DNA of 64,000 nt from JACVRX01 sp963819885. GTDB lineage: Bacteria; Actinomycetota; Actinomycetes; Jiangellales; Jiangellaceae. Where the stretch lies: contig CAWFXV010000016.1 in assembly GCA_963819885.1 (NCBI GenBank), positions 1-64,000 on the forward strand, in the 5' to 3' direction. Made by a program: the position numbers and the translations under genes. This document shows positions 18,192 to 26,877 of this stretch, piece after piece. Numbering within the stretch: position 1 is the stretch's first letter; every line of letters begins with the position of its first letter. The notes under the pieces are model-generated. The model was not told the origin of the DNA and ran no database searches. It was given only the letters and a program-made list of their open reading frames with translations.

Positions 18192-19706
18192 CTACGGCAC
18201 GACGTCCGCCGGCCGCGGCGCGGACGTGCCGGCCATCAGGTCGGCGACGATGTCCGCGGTCACTCTCGCGGCTCCGAACGCCAGCACGTAATGCTCACCG
18301 AGGACGTCCGGGCCGGCCGGCAGCTCGTGGTCGACGACCACGACCTCGGGGCGCACGGCCCGGACCGCGGCGACAACGTCGGCCTGCCAGGCCTGCCGGC
18401 GGACTCCGCGCACGGACACGACGACCGAGCGGCGGGGATGGTCGAGCACGACACCGACGGGATCCGGGCCGGACCGGGTGACCGGAACCACCACCGTTCC
18501 CGGCAGTCGCTCGGCGAGCGGCGTGCCGACCCCCCACGGAACCAAACCGGCGGCCATCGACGGTTCGTCCTGCAGCTCCAGCACGACCGGGGGGCCGGCG
18601 ACCACGACCCGACCTCTTGTGACCACCGCACGCCGGGCCGCCCGCTCCCCCACCGAACGGCCGACGGCCGTCCGGCCATCGGGCGCGACGGCGACCCAAC
18701 GTGCGAGCCGCTGTACCCGCCCGGCCGCCTCAGCAAGCCGCTCGTAACCGAGCCGGCCGGACCCGACTGCTGCCACAACCGCCGTGACGATCGCCTCCAC
18801 CGTCTTCGGGGCGGCGCTCTCACCGCCAACACACAGCGCATCGACACCGGCGGCGAGGGCCAGCACGGCGCCATCGACCTGACCGACGGTTCCACTGATG
18901 GCCCGCATGTCCAGCGCGTCCGTCATGACGACGCCGTCGAAACCGAGCCGATCCCGAAGCAGGCCGGTCACCACGTTCCGCGACAGCGTCGCCAGCCGGT
19001 GCGGGTCGAGCGCGGGAACGATGATATGGGCCGTCATCACGATCTGGACATCGGCGGCGATCGCCGCCCGGAACGGCACGAGCTCGCGCTCGACGAGCAC
19101 GCCGGCGGAGGTGCGGACGGTCGGCACGCAGAGATGACTGTCCTCGGCGGTTGCGCCGTGTCCCGGGAAGTGCTTGGCCGTCGCGGCGACCCGCCAAGAC
19201 TGCTGACCCTCGACGAACGCCCGCACGTGCCGGGCGACGAGGCGTGGATTCGAGCCGAACGCCCGCACCCCAACGATGGGGTTCTGCGGATCGACGTCGA
19301 GATCGGCCACCGGCGCGAGGTTCACGTCGACCCCGCATCCGCGCAACCGGGCGCCGAGCGACGCGGCCACCTCACCGGTCAACACCGGATCGTCGACGGC
19401 GCCGAGCGCGGCGCTTCCGGGCAGGTCCGAACCGGTGCTCGCATCCAGCCGGGTGACGTCGCCGCCTTCCTCGTCGATGGCGACGAGCAGGTCTGCGCGA
19501 TCAGCGCGCAGCCGGGCCGTGAGCGCCGCCACGCCCCGGTCGCCGCGGCGGCGGTCGACGTTCCGGCTGAAGAGGACCACCCCGCCGAGGCCCTCGACGA
19601 TGAGGGCGCGTAACCACGCGGGCGGCTGCGCGACGCCAGCGAAGCCGGGAAAAAGGGTGGCCAAGGCCAGCCTCCGCAGGTGAGCGGGTTCGTGGGGACT
19701 AGTCAC
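18192..19706 (-). CDS. nagZ: GH3 beta-N-acetylhexosaminidase (NagZ-type)
   Basis: 504 residues. The NagZ signature KHFPGHG is at 178-184 with the following EDSH at 188-191 (catalytic His/Asp dyad), and the nucleophile is D263 in VVMTDALDM. DEEGGDVTRL at 78-87 is the substrate-binding loop. A C-terminal alpha/beta domain (about 350-504) extends beyond the short Gram-negative NagZ form. No signal peptide is seen, so it is probably cytosolic and cleaves imported N-acetylglucosaminides. It starts (GTG) 3 bp after the permease gene, making it the last gene of the ABC operon, which points to an amino-sugar substrate. Intact. Confidence 0.9.
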   Translation of the reverse strand: MTSPHEPAHLRRLALATLFPGFAGVAQPPAWLRALIVEGLGGVVLFSRNVDRRRGDRGVAALTARLRADRADLLVAIDEEGGDVTRLDASTGSDLPGSAALGAVDDPVLTGEVAASLGARLRGCGVDVNLAPVADLDVDPQNPIVGVRAFGSNPRLVARHVRAFVEGQQSWRVAATAKHFPGHGATAEDSHLCVPTVRTSAGVLVERELVPFRAAIAADVQIVMTAHIIVPALDPHRLATLSRNVVTGLLRDRLGFDGVVMTDALDMRAISGTVGQVDGAVLALAAGVDALCVGGESAAPKTVEAIVTAVVAAVGSGRLGYERLAEAAGRVQRLARWVAVAPDGRTAVGRSVGERAARRAVVTRGRVVVAGPPVVLELQDEPSMAAGLVPWGVGTPLAERLPGTVVVPVTRSGPDPVGVVLDHPRRSVVVSVRGVRRQAWQADVVAAVRAVRPEVVVVDHELPAGPDVLGEHYVLAFGAARVTADIVADLMAGTSAPRPADVVP

Positions 19707-19709
19707 GCC

Positions 19710-20612
19710 TCAGCCCTTGACCGCGCCCGAGGTGAGCCCCGCCGCCATCCGGTGTTGGATGAACAGGAAGAAGATCACGACCGGGATCGCGAGCAGGGTG
19801 GAGCCGGCCATGATGCCGCCCCAGTCGGTGGCTCGGTTGGCCTCGGTGAATGTCTTCAGCCATACCGGCAGGGTCTGGTTCTCCGGCCGGGTCATGATGA
19901 TCAGGGCGAGGGTGAACTCGTTCCAGGCCAGCATGAAGGCAAAGATCCCGCTCGCGACCAGTCCCGGCGCGAGGAGCGGGAACGTCACGCGGAGGAACGC
20001 TTGCGTGCGGCTGCACCCGTCGACCATCGCGGCTTCCTCCAGCTCGATCGGCACTCCGTCGACGAACCCGCGGAGCAGCCAGATCGTGAACGGCACCACA
20101 GCAGCGACGTAGAGCAGGCCGAGGCCGACCACGCTGTTGAGCAGGTTCCATCCATCCAGCATCTTGAACTGGGAGATGAACAGTCCTTCGGCCGGAATCA
20201 TCTGCACGAGCAGGATCGTCACGATGAACGCCATGCGGCTGCGAAACCTGAACCGGGAGACCGCGAGTGCAGCCAGGAAGGCGACGATCAACGTGACGAC
20301 GACTGTCAACAGGGTGACGGTCAGGCTGATCCGCAGCGCCGAGAGAAAGCCGCCGTTCTCGAAGACCCGCGTGAAATTGTCCAGCGTGGCCGGCACCGGA
20401 AAGAACGTCGGTTCTGTGCCCCGGATCTTGTTGCCTGGCAAGAAGGCGCTGTTGACCATCCAGTAGACCGGGAACGCCCATAGGATCGCGACGGCGACGG
20501 CGAGCGCACCCCAGAGCCGGCGCCGTGTGCGCGGCCGCGATCGGCGCGTGGCCGAATCGGCGCCGGGCGCCGTCGACGGACCGCGCACGTCGGTTCCTGT
20601 CGTGGCCATCAC
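19710..20612 (-). CDS. ABC sugar transporter permease, MalG-type
   Basis: 300 residues, with six predicted TM helices and the EAA loop ELEEAAMVDGCSRTQAFLRV typical of carbohydrate ABC permeases (CUT1). The extreme N-terminus is cytoplasmic and polar. The start GTG/ATG at 20612-20609 overlaps the upstream permease by 4 bp. Works with the other permease, the binding lipoprotein and an ATPase not encoded here (CUT1 systems often share one MsiK-type ATPase encoded elsewhere). Intact. Confidence 0.92.
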   Translation of the reverse strand: MMATTGTDVRGPSTAPGADSATRRSRPRTRRRLWGALAVAVAILWAFPVYWMVNSAFLPGNKIRGTEPTFFPVPATLDNFTRVFENGGFLSALRISLTVTLLTVVVTLIVAFLAALAVSRFRFRSRMAFIVTILLVQMIPAEGLFISQFKMLDGWNLLNSVVGLGLLYVAAVVPFTIWLLRGFVDGVPIELEEAAMVDGCSRTQAFLRVTFPLLAPGLVASGIFAFMLAWNEFTLALIIMTRPENQTLPVWLKTFTEANRATDWGGIMAGSTLLAIPVVIFFLFIQHRMAAGLTSGAVKG

Positions 20613-21559
20613 GATTGCGCCTCGCGCAGCAGGACCCGGACGTAGAAGAAGCTCACCGCGACCGTCAGCGCCAGGATGAACCAGGACGCCGCTGCCGCCA
20701 GCCCGAACTGCCCCTCACCGATCCCAAGCCGGTAGATGTAGGTCCCGATCAGGTTGGTGTCGCGAGCCACGCCACCCGCGTCCTGCAACACGAAGATCTG
20801 CGTGAAGACCCGCAGATCCCAAATGATTTGCAGCAGGCCGACGATCATCAGCACCGGCTTGATCATCGGGACCGTGATCGCGCGGAACCGCTGCCAACCG
20901 CTAGTGCCGTCGATCTGGGCCGCCTCGAGAATGTCGGTGGGAACCTGGGTGAGCCCCGCATACACGCTGAACGCGACGAACGGCACGCTCATCCAGACGA
21001 TGATCACGGTTGCGACGAAGTAGAACGACAGCGGGTTGATCAGCCACGATCGGCCGGCGAACTGCTCGAGCCCGAACACGTTAGACAGGACCCAGTTGAT
21101 CACTCCGTACTGGGTGTCGAACAGCCACTGCCAGACGGTGAGTGAGGCCAGGATCGGCATCGCCCACGCGAGCAGCAGACCGATTTGCAGGATCAGCCGG
21201 GTCGCGGTCGACAGCTGGGTCATCAGGACGGCGATGGCGACCCCGATGGCCATCGTCAGGGCGGCATTCACCAGACAGAACACGATCGACCTGGCGATCA
21301 CCGCCCACAGGTACGGGTCGGTGACAAGTTCGACGTAATTGGCGAACCCGACCCATTCGGCCGGCTGGCCGAACTGCTGGGCCAGCCCGTACTCCTGCAT
21401 GGACATCACCAGCTGACGGCCGAGTGGATAGCCGGCCGCAAGCAGCAAGATCACAACCGACGGGACCAGCAGCGCGTACGGGAGCCGGGAGCCACGCCTT
21501 CTCGGTGCTCTCTGAGCTGCGTCCGGCGGCAGTGTCGCCGGCGAGGTCATCGCGACCAT
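20609..21559 (-). CDS. ABC sugar transporter permease, MalF-type
   Basis: 316 residues. One N-terminal TM (LPYALLVPSVVILLLAAGYP) and five more, with the EAA loop DILEAAQIDGTSGWQRFRAI. CUT1 family inner-membrane subunit for uptake of a mono- or oligosaccharide. It lies about 90 bp after the binding-protein gene and overlaps the next permease, so the four genes from 22936 to 18192 form one operon. Intact. Confidence 0.92.
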   Translation of the reverse strand: MVAMTSPATLPPDAAQRAPRRRGSRLPYALLVPSVVILLLAAGYPLGRQLVMSMQEYGLAQQFGQPAEWVGFANYVELVTDPYLWAVIARSIVFCLVNAALTMAIGVAIAVLMTQLSTATRLILQIGLLLAWAMPILASLTVWQWLFDTQYGVINWVLSNVFGLEQFAGRSWLINPLSFYFVATVIIVWMSVPFVAFSVYAGLTQVPTDILEAAQIDGTSGWQRFRAITVPMIKPVLMIVGLLQIIWDLRVFTQIFVLQDAGGVARDTNLIGTYIYRLGIGEGQFGLAAAASWFILALTVAVSFFYVRVLLREAQS

Positions 21560-21649
21560 GCCGCGCCTCTCAGTCCAGGTGGTCGTGGTTGCGGCCGGGG
21601 ACGGGACCAGTGTGGAACCGTCCCCGGCCGCTGTCGTCTCGACGCGAAC

Positions 21650-22936
21650 TCAGTTGAGTTGTTCGGTGATCTTCGTGTCGGCGTCTTCGGCAAGTTGCTG
21701 CACGTCGCCACCGTTGGCGATGGCGACGAACAGGTCCTCCAGGACCCGGCTGCCCTCGACCGCGGCCCAGTTCTCGGCCGGCGGGGTGAGCTTGGCGTTG
21801 GAGGCCGCTTCGATGCTGGCCTGGGCGAACTCGTCGGTACCCAGCTGCGACGCCAGAGAGGTCTTGGCCGGAGTCAAGCCGGCGGCCGCGAACATGCTCT
21901 GGTACTCGTCGGAGAGCATGAGTTTCAGGGCCTGGTAGGCCAGTTCCTGGTTCTGCGAGTTTGCGGACACGGCGATGTTGGATCCACCGAGCAGCACCGG
22001 CGCGGGCTCACCGTCGCCGCCGGGGAGGGCGAACACCCCGACGTTGGCCATCATGTCCGGGCAGCCGATGTCGGCGTTGTCGATGCTCCAGCGGACCCAG
22101 CCGGGCGCGGAGAGCATCCCGATCTCACCTGCGCAGAACGGCACCTGCGGGTCGGCTTCGTTGCCGTCCTTGGCGGCGCCGGAAGCATCGGTGAACAGCT
22201 GCTGAGCCATCGTCAGGCCCTCGACGGATTCGGGGGTGGACAGCGCGCCGTTCCACTCGTCGCCGTCCTGCACAGCGAGATCGCCACCCGCGTCCCAGAC
22301 GAACGCAACGCCGTTGCGCCAGTCCTGGCCGGGGAACCAGAAACCAGAGAAGTTCGGCACGTCCGCGTTGTCGGCCTTCAGGGCGATGGCGGCGTCGACG
22401 AACTCGTCCATCGTGGTCGGAACCTCGAGCCCGGCCTTCTCGAACAGGTCCTTCCGGTAGAAGACGTACTTGCTGCCCGCGTAGTACGGAACTGCGTACG
22501 TCTGGCCGTCCACAGAGCCGGCCTCGACGAAGCCCGGCAGCAGGTCGTCCCCGCCGAGTTCGTCCAACCTGTCAGTGAGGTCGGAGAACGCGCCGACCGT
22601 CGTGAACGTCGGCGCCTGCGTGTTGCCGACCTCGACGACGTCCGGCGTCTCCTCCTCGCTGCCCAGCGATGTGGTCAGGCGCTCGACCAGGCCCTCCCAC
22701 TCCTGCTCCTCGATGGTCAGGGTGGAACCGGGGTTCGCCGTCTCGAACTCCGTCTTCAGCCAGTCCCGCATCTCCTGCGGGGTATCCGTGCCGTTGAGCC
22801 AGACCCGGATGTCGGCCGGCTCGGGCGCGGCGGCGGACTCGTCTGCCGCCGGCTCGTCGCTCGTGCTGTCGTCGCCGCACGCGGCGAGGGCGAGCGCCGC
22901 AGCGATGCCGACGGCGAGGAAGCGGGCTTTCTTCAC
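21650..22936 (-). CDS. Extracellular sugar-binding lipoprotein (CUT1 ABC)
   Basis: About 428 residues from GTG 22936, which has AAAGGA seven bases upstream; the frame open to 23044 is not used. Signal peptide with lipobox LALAACGDD, then a type 1 solute-binding fold (ADIRVWLNGTD, EEWEGLVERLTTSLGS-like region, FYRKDLFEKAGLEVP, YQALKLMLSDEYQ). It captures sugar outside the membrane and delivers it to the two permeases. The coupled GH3 hexosaminidase suggests chitobiose or another N-acetylglucosamine-containing ligand, as in Das/Ngc systems, but the sequence alone does not prove it. Intact. Confidence 0.92.
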   Translation of the reverse strand: MKKARFLAVGIAAALALAACGDDSTSDEPAADESAAAPEPADIRVWLNGTDTPQEMRDWLKTEFETANPGSTLTIEEQEWEGLVERLTTSLGSEEETPDVVEVGNTQAPTFTTVGAFSDLTDRLDELGGDDLLPGFVEAGSVDGQTYAVPYYAGSKYVFYRKDLFEKAGLEVPTTMDEFVDAAIALKADNADVPNFSGFWFPGQDWRNGVAFVWDAGGDLAVQDGDEWNGALSTPESVEGLTMAQQLFTDASGAAKDGNEADPQVPFCAGEIGMLSAPGWVRWSIDNADIGCPDMMANVGVFALPGGDGEPAPVLLGGSNIAVSANSQNQELAYQALKLMLSDEYQSMFAAAGLTPAKTSLASQLGTDEFAQASIEAASNAKLTPPAENWAAVEGSRVLEDLFVAIANGGDVQQLAEDADTKITEQLN

Positions 22937-22982
22937 GGTCGGTCCTTTCGGAGACGTGCTCGGAATTGAACTGATATGAGTC

Positions 22983-23008
22983 TTTCCAATGGAAACCACT
23001 ACTGGAAA
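22983..23008. promoter_or_regulatory. Putative operator upstream of the sugar ABC operon
   Basis: TTTCCAATGGAAA (22983-22995) is a 13-bp inverted repeat with one central base. A further TGGAAA half-site lies at 23003-23008. The cluster is 46-72 bp upstream of the binding-protein start, in the most AT-rich stretch of the region. It probably binds a sugar-responsive repressor. It does not match the DasR consensus, and no regulator gene is nearby. Confidence 0.45.
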
Positions 23009-23122
23009 GTCTCCTTCAAGTTCGTTTGGGTCACGATCCGGCAACGACGTCGGCTGGGTTTCCGGATTCCACTTGACGGTATGGACGGCCGCACCCCGTG
23101 CTAGAGCACGGAGTCGACCCGA

Positions 23123-26100
23123 TCACGCCACCGATGCCGGTGCCTGCAGCAGGACGGCATCCACGACGCCGCGAGCCCACTGCAACAGCTCCAGGTCGCG
23201 AATCGGCGTTCCCCCGACCGGTGCCGTGGTCGGGCGGGGAACCAGGATGGTTCCGACGGCTTCTTTCACCAGCGTCCTGGGATAGAGCCGGTCCAGCCGA
23301 ACCCGTTGCCAATCCCGCAGTGAGACTGGCCCGAAGCGGACGTGCCGGCCCTGCAGAGTCACTTCCCGCAGATCGGCCGCCCGGGCGTGCGCCCGGAACC
23401 GGGCAACCTCCAGCAGGTTGCGCACAGGACGCGGCGGCTCGCCGTACCGGTCGTCGAGCTCCTCGGCCACCGAGTCGACGTCGGCATCGGTGAGTGCCTC
23501 GGACAGCCGCCGGTACGCCTCGAGCCGTAGCCGCTCACTGGAGATGTACTCGTGCGGGAGATAGGCGTCGACCGGCAGTTCCACCCGGACCTCGGGGGTG
23601 GCCGGGCCGCCGTCGCCGCGGTACTCGGCTACGGCTTCGCCGACGAGACGCACGTAGAGGTCGAAGCCGACGTCGGCGATGTGCCCGGACTGCTCGCCGC
23701 CGAGCAGGTTGCCCGCGCCGCGGATCTCCAGATCCTTCATCGCCACCTGCATACCTGCGCCGAGCTCGGAATGGGTCGCGATGGTCGCCAGCCGCTCGTG
23801 TGCCTCCTCCGTCAGCGGAATCTCCGGCGGGTACAGAAAATAGGCATATGCCCGCTCGCGGCCCCGACCCACCCGGCCACGGAGCTGGTGCAGCTGCGCC
23901 AGCCCAAGCCGGTCCGGGCGGTCGACGACGAGCGTGTTCGCGTTGGAAATGTCCAGGCCGGTCTCGACGATCGTCGTGCAGACCAGAACGTCCGCTTCCC
24001 GCTCCCAGAAACCGGCGATCACCTGCTCGAGCGTGTGCTCGGCCATCTGTCCGTGCGCGGTCACGATCCGCGCCTCGGGGACGAGCTCGCGCAGCCGTGA
24101 GGCAGCCTTCTCGATCGTCTCGACGCGGTTGTGCACGAAGAACACCTGACCGTCGCGCATGAGCTCGCGGCGGATCGCGGCGCCGATCTGCTTCTCTTCG
24201 TACGCGCCGACATAGGTGAGGACCGGGTGCCGCTCCTCCGGGGGCGTGGTGATGGTCGACATGTCCCGGATCCCGGTGATCGACATCTCCAGCGTCCGCG
24301 GGATCGGCGTGGCCGACATGGTCAGCACGTCGACGTCGGTGCGCAGCTGCTTGAGCTTCTCCTTGTGCTCGACGCCGAAGCGCTGCTCCTCGTCGACCAC
24401 CAGCAGGCCGAGGTCCTTGAACCGGACGTCGCCGGTGAGCAGACGGTGGGTGCCGATGACGACATCGACGGAGCCCTCGGCGAGCCCGCGCAGCGTGTCG
24501 GCCGCCTCCCGGTCGGACTGGAACCGGGACAACGGCCGCACGACTACCGGGAACGGCGCGTAGCGCTCGGAGAAGGTGTCGTAGTGCTGGGACACCAGCA
24601 GGGTCGTGGGCACCAGTACGCCGACCTGCTTGCCGTCCTGCACGGCCTTGAACGCGGCGCGCACGGCAATCTCGGTCTTGCCGTACCCGACGTCGCCGGC
24701 GATCACCCGGTCCATCGGCACCGTGCGCTCCATGTCGCGCTTGACCTCGTCGATGACCGTGAGCTGATCGGGTGTCTCGACGTAGGCAAACGCGTCCTCG
24801 AGCTCGCGCTGCCACGGGGTATCGGGCTCGAACGCGTAGCCCGGTGCTGCCTGCCGGGCAGCGTAGAGCCGGATCAGCTCGGCGGCGATCTCGCGGACGG
24901 CCTTGCGGGCCCGTCCCTTGCGCTTGGCCCAGTCGGATCCGCCGATGCGGTCCAGCGAGGGGGAGTCTCCCCCGACATACCGGGTGACCTGGTCGAGCTG
25001 GTCGGTCGGGACGTACAGCCGGTCGGGCGGCTGCCCCCGACGCGACGGGGCGTACTCGATCACCAGATACTCGCGGGTTGCTCCCGCGACAGTGCGGCTG
25101 GTCATCTCGACATACCGGCCGACGCCGTGCTGGTCGTGCACGACGTGGTCACCGGGGCGTAGCTGCAGCGGGTCGACCTGGTTACGGCGCCGGCTGGGCA
25201 ACCGCCGCATGTCTTTGGTCGACGCCCGCTGCCCGGTGATGTCGTCCTCGGTGAGGACGACCAGCCCGGCGGTATCGGCGACGAAGCCGTGGGCCAGTGC
25301 GCCGGTGCTGACGTGCACCACGCCGGGATCCGGTGCCGTTTCGATCCGGTCGACGAGCCGGTTCGGGACGTCGGCATCGGCCAGGACTTCTCCGACCCGC
25401 TCAGCGGTGCCGTGTCCGCCCGTGACGACGACCACCCGCCGGCGGTCGGCCAGCCAACCCTTGAGGTCGGCGACGGCTCGTTGCGTGTCGCCCCGGTACG
25501 AATCGGCCGGCCGGGCCGACACGGCGCGGCTCGCGACGCCGCCGTCGGCACTGTCGAGGAGCTCGTCGTCGCCGCCGTACGGGCTCACGCCCCACCACGG
25601 CAGCCCGAGGCCGATGGCGTGAGCACGGACGTCGGCCAGGCTGCGATACGCGGCGGCGCCAAGGTCGATCGGCGCCCGCCCGCCGCTCGCCGCCGCGGCC
25701 CAGGACGCCTCGAGGAACTCCTGGCTGGTCGCCACCAGGTCATGTGCCCGGGTGTGGACCCGCTCTGGATCACAGACCAGGACGTGTGTGCCGGTCGGCA
25801 GCAGATCGAGCAGCAGCTCCATGTCCTCGACGAGGACCGGGGCCAGCGACTCCATCCCCTCGACGGCGATTCCGGCGGCGATCTTGTCGAACAGGTCCGC
25901 GAGCTCTGGGTGACGCTCGGCGAGAGCCCGGGCGCGCGAGCGCACGTCGTCGGTCAGCAGCAGCTCGCGACACGGCGGGGCCCACAGCCCGTGCTCTGCC
26001 GTTTCCAGGGAACGCTGGTCGGCGACCTTGAACCACTGGATCTCATCGACGGTGTCGCCCCAGAAGTCCAGCCGGAGCGGGTGCTCCTCGGTCGGCGGGA

Positions 26101-26698
26101 ACACGTCGACGATCCCGCCGCGGACGGCGAACTCACCGCGCCGCTCGACCAGATCGACCCGCGTGTACGCGGCTGCCGCCAACTGCTCGACGAGGTCGTC
26201 GATGGCCAGGTCGTCTCCAGCGTGGACCCGAACCGGCTTGAGCTCCGCGAGCCCGGCCACCTGCGGCTGCAGCACACTGCGCACCGGGGCAACGACCACC
26301 TGAAGCGGACCCGCGCCCTCGTCACCGTTGTCCTCGGGGTGCACCAGCCGGCGCAGCACGGCCAGCCGTCGGCCCACGGTGTCGCTGCGAGGAGAGAGCC
26401 GCTCGTGCGGGAGGGTCTCCCAGGACGGATACTCCGCCACCGTCTCCGGCGGCAGGAGGCAGCGCAGCGCCTCGACCAGGTCCTCCGCCTCGCGGGAGGT
26501 GGCCGTGACGACCAGCACCGGCCGGGCGGCGCCGACTGCCTGGTCTGCCACAGCGGCGACCACGAACGGGCGCAGCGCAGCTGGGGCGGTGAGATCCAGA
26601 GCCGTGACGGCTCCGGCTCGAGCGTCGGCTGCGGCCGAGCGCAGGGCTGGGTCGCCGGACTCGTCGAGCAGGGCATGGAGCAGGCCGTTGAGGTTCAT
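23123..26698 (-). CDS. mfd: Transcription-repair coupling factor Mfd
   Basis: About 1191 residues from ATG 26698 (GAAGGA upstream). Domains in order: UvrB-like module (about 1-360), RNA polymerase interaction domain (RPGDHVVHDQHGVGRYVEM), SF2 translocase with Walker A GDVGYGKTE, Walker B VVDEEQRFG, TMSATPIPRTL, and motif VI QLRGRVGRGRE, then the C-terminal TRCF domain (VELPVDAYLPHEYI). It removes stalled RNA polymerase and recruits UvrA. It is the largest intact gene in the window. In many actinobacteria it lies beside the SurA-like gene; here the ABC/nagZ operon lies between them. Confidence 0.96.
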   Translation of the reverse strand: MNLNGLLHALLDESGDPALRSAAADARAGAVTALDLTAPAALRPFVVAAVADQAVGAARPVLVVTATSREAEDLVEALRCLLPPETVAEYPSWETLPHERLSPRSDTVGRRLAVLRRLVHPEDNGDEGAGPLQVVVAPVRSVLQPQVAGLAELKPVRVHAGDDLAIDDLVEQLAAAAYTRVDLVERRGEFAVRGGIVDVFPPTEEHPLRLDFWGDTVDEIQWFKVADQRSLETAEHGLWAPPCRELLLTDDVRSRARALAERHPELADLFDKIAAGIAVEGMESLAPVLVEDMELLLDLLPTGTHVLVCDPERVHTRAHDLVATSQEFLEASWAAAASGGRAPIDLGAAAYRSLADVRAHAIGLGLPWWGVSPYGGDDELLDSADGGVASRAVSARPADSYRGDTQRAVADLKGWLADRRRVVVVTGGHGTAERVGEVLADADVPNRLVDRIETAPDPGVVHVSTGALAHGFVADTAGLVVLTEDDITGQRASTKDMRRLPSRRRNQVDPLQLRPGDHVVHDQHGVGRYVEMTSRTVAGATREYLVIEYAPSRRGQPPDRLYVPTDQLDQVTRYVGGDSPSLDRIGGSDWAKRKGRARKAVREIAAELIRLYAARQAAPGYAFEPDTPWQRELEDAFAYVETPDQLTVIDEVKRDMERTVPMDRVIAGDVGYGKTEIAVRAAFKAVQDGKQVGVLVPTTLLVSQHYDTFSERYAPFPVVVRPLSRFQSDREAADTLRGLAEGSVDVVIGTHRLLTGDVRFKDLGLLVVDEEQRFGVEHKEKLKQLRTDVDVLTMSATPIPRTLEMSITGIRDMSTITTPPEERHPVLTYVGAYEEKQIGAAIRRELMRDGQVFFVHNRVETIEKAASRLRELVPEARIVTAHGQMAEHTLEQVIAGFWEREADVLVCTTIVETGLDISNANTLVVDRPDRLGLAQLHQLRGRVGRGRERAYAYFLYPPEIPLTEEAHERLATIATHSELGAGMQVAMKDLEIRGAGNLLGGEQSGHIADVGFDLYVRLVGEAVAEYRGDGGPATPEVRVELPVDAYLPHEYISSERLRLEAYRRLSEALTDADVDSVAEELDDRYGEPPRPVRNLLEVARFRAHARAADLREVTLQGRHVRFGPVSLRDWQRVRLDRLYPRTLVKEAVGTILVPRPTTAPVGGTPIRDLELLQWARGVVDAVLLQAPASVA

Positions 26699-26877
26699 CG
26701 GTCCTTCACAGGTCGGTTTGGGCACGCACGGACGCCCCCGACCCGGTGCGGATAGGGGGTGCCACCCAGGTTACGCCGCGGGTCAGACACTTGAGTTCTT
26801 GTCGAGTCGGGTGCTGGTGACGGCGGCGCGGGTGCTCGTCGAGTCGCCGCACTCCGCGACTAGCCTGGTGCTCCCGA

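Noticed and set aside
21185..22969. 594-codon plus-strand open frame
   Set aside because: Antisense shadow of the sugar-binding protein and permease genes; the high-GC third codon position opens the opposite frame.
22983..23008. DasR operator for the amino-sugar operon
   Set aside because: The site TTTCCAATGGAAA does not fit the DasR consensus ACTGGTCTAGACCAGT.
25289..26755. Long plus-strand open frame over mfd
   Set aside because: Antisense to mfd, no family motifs, no ribosome site; mfd accounts for the codon structure.
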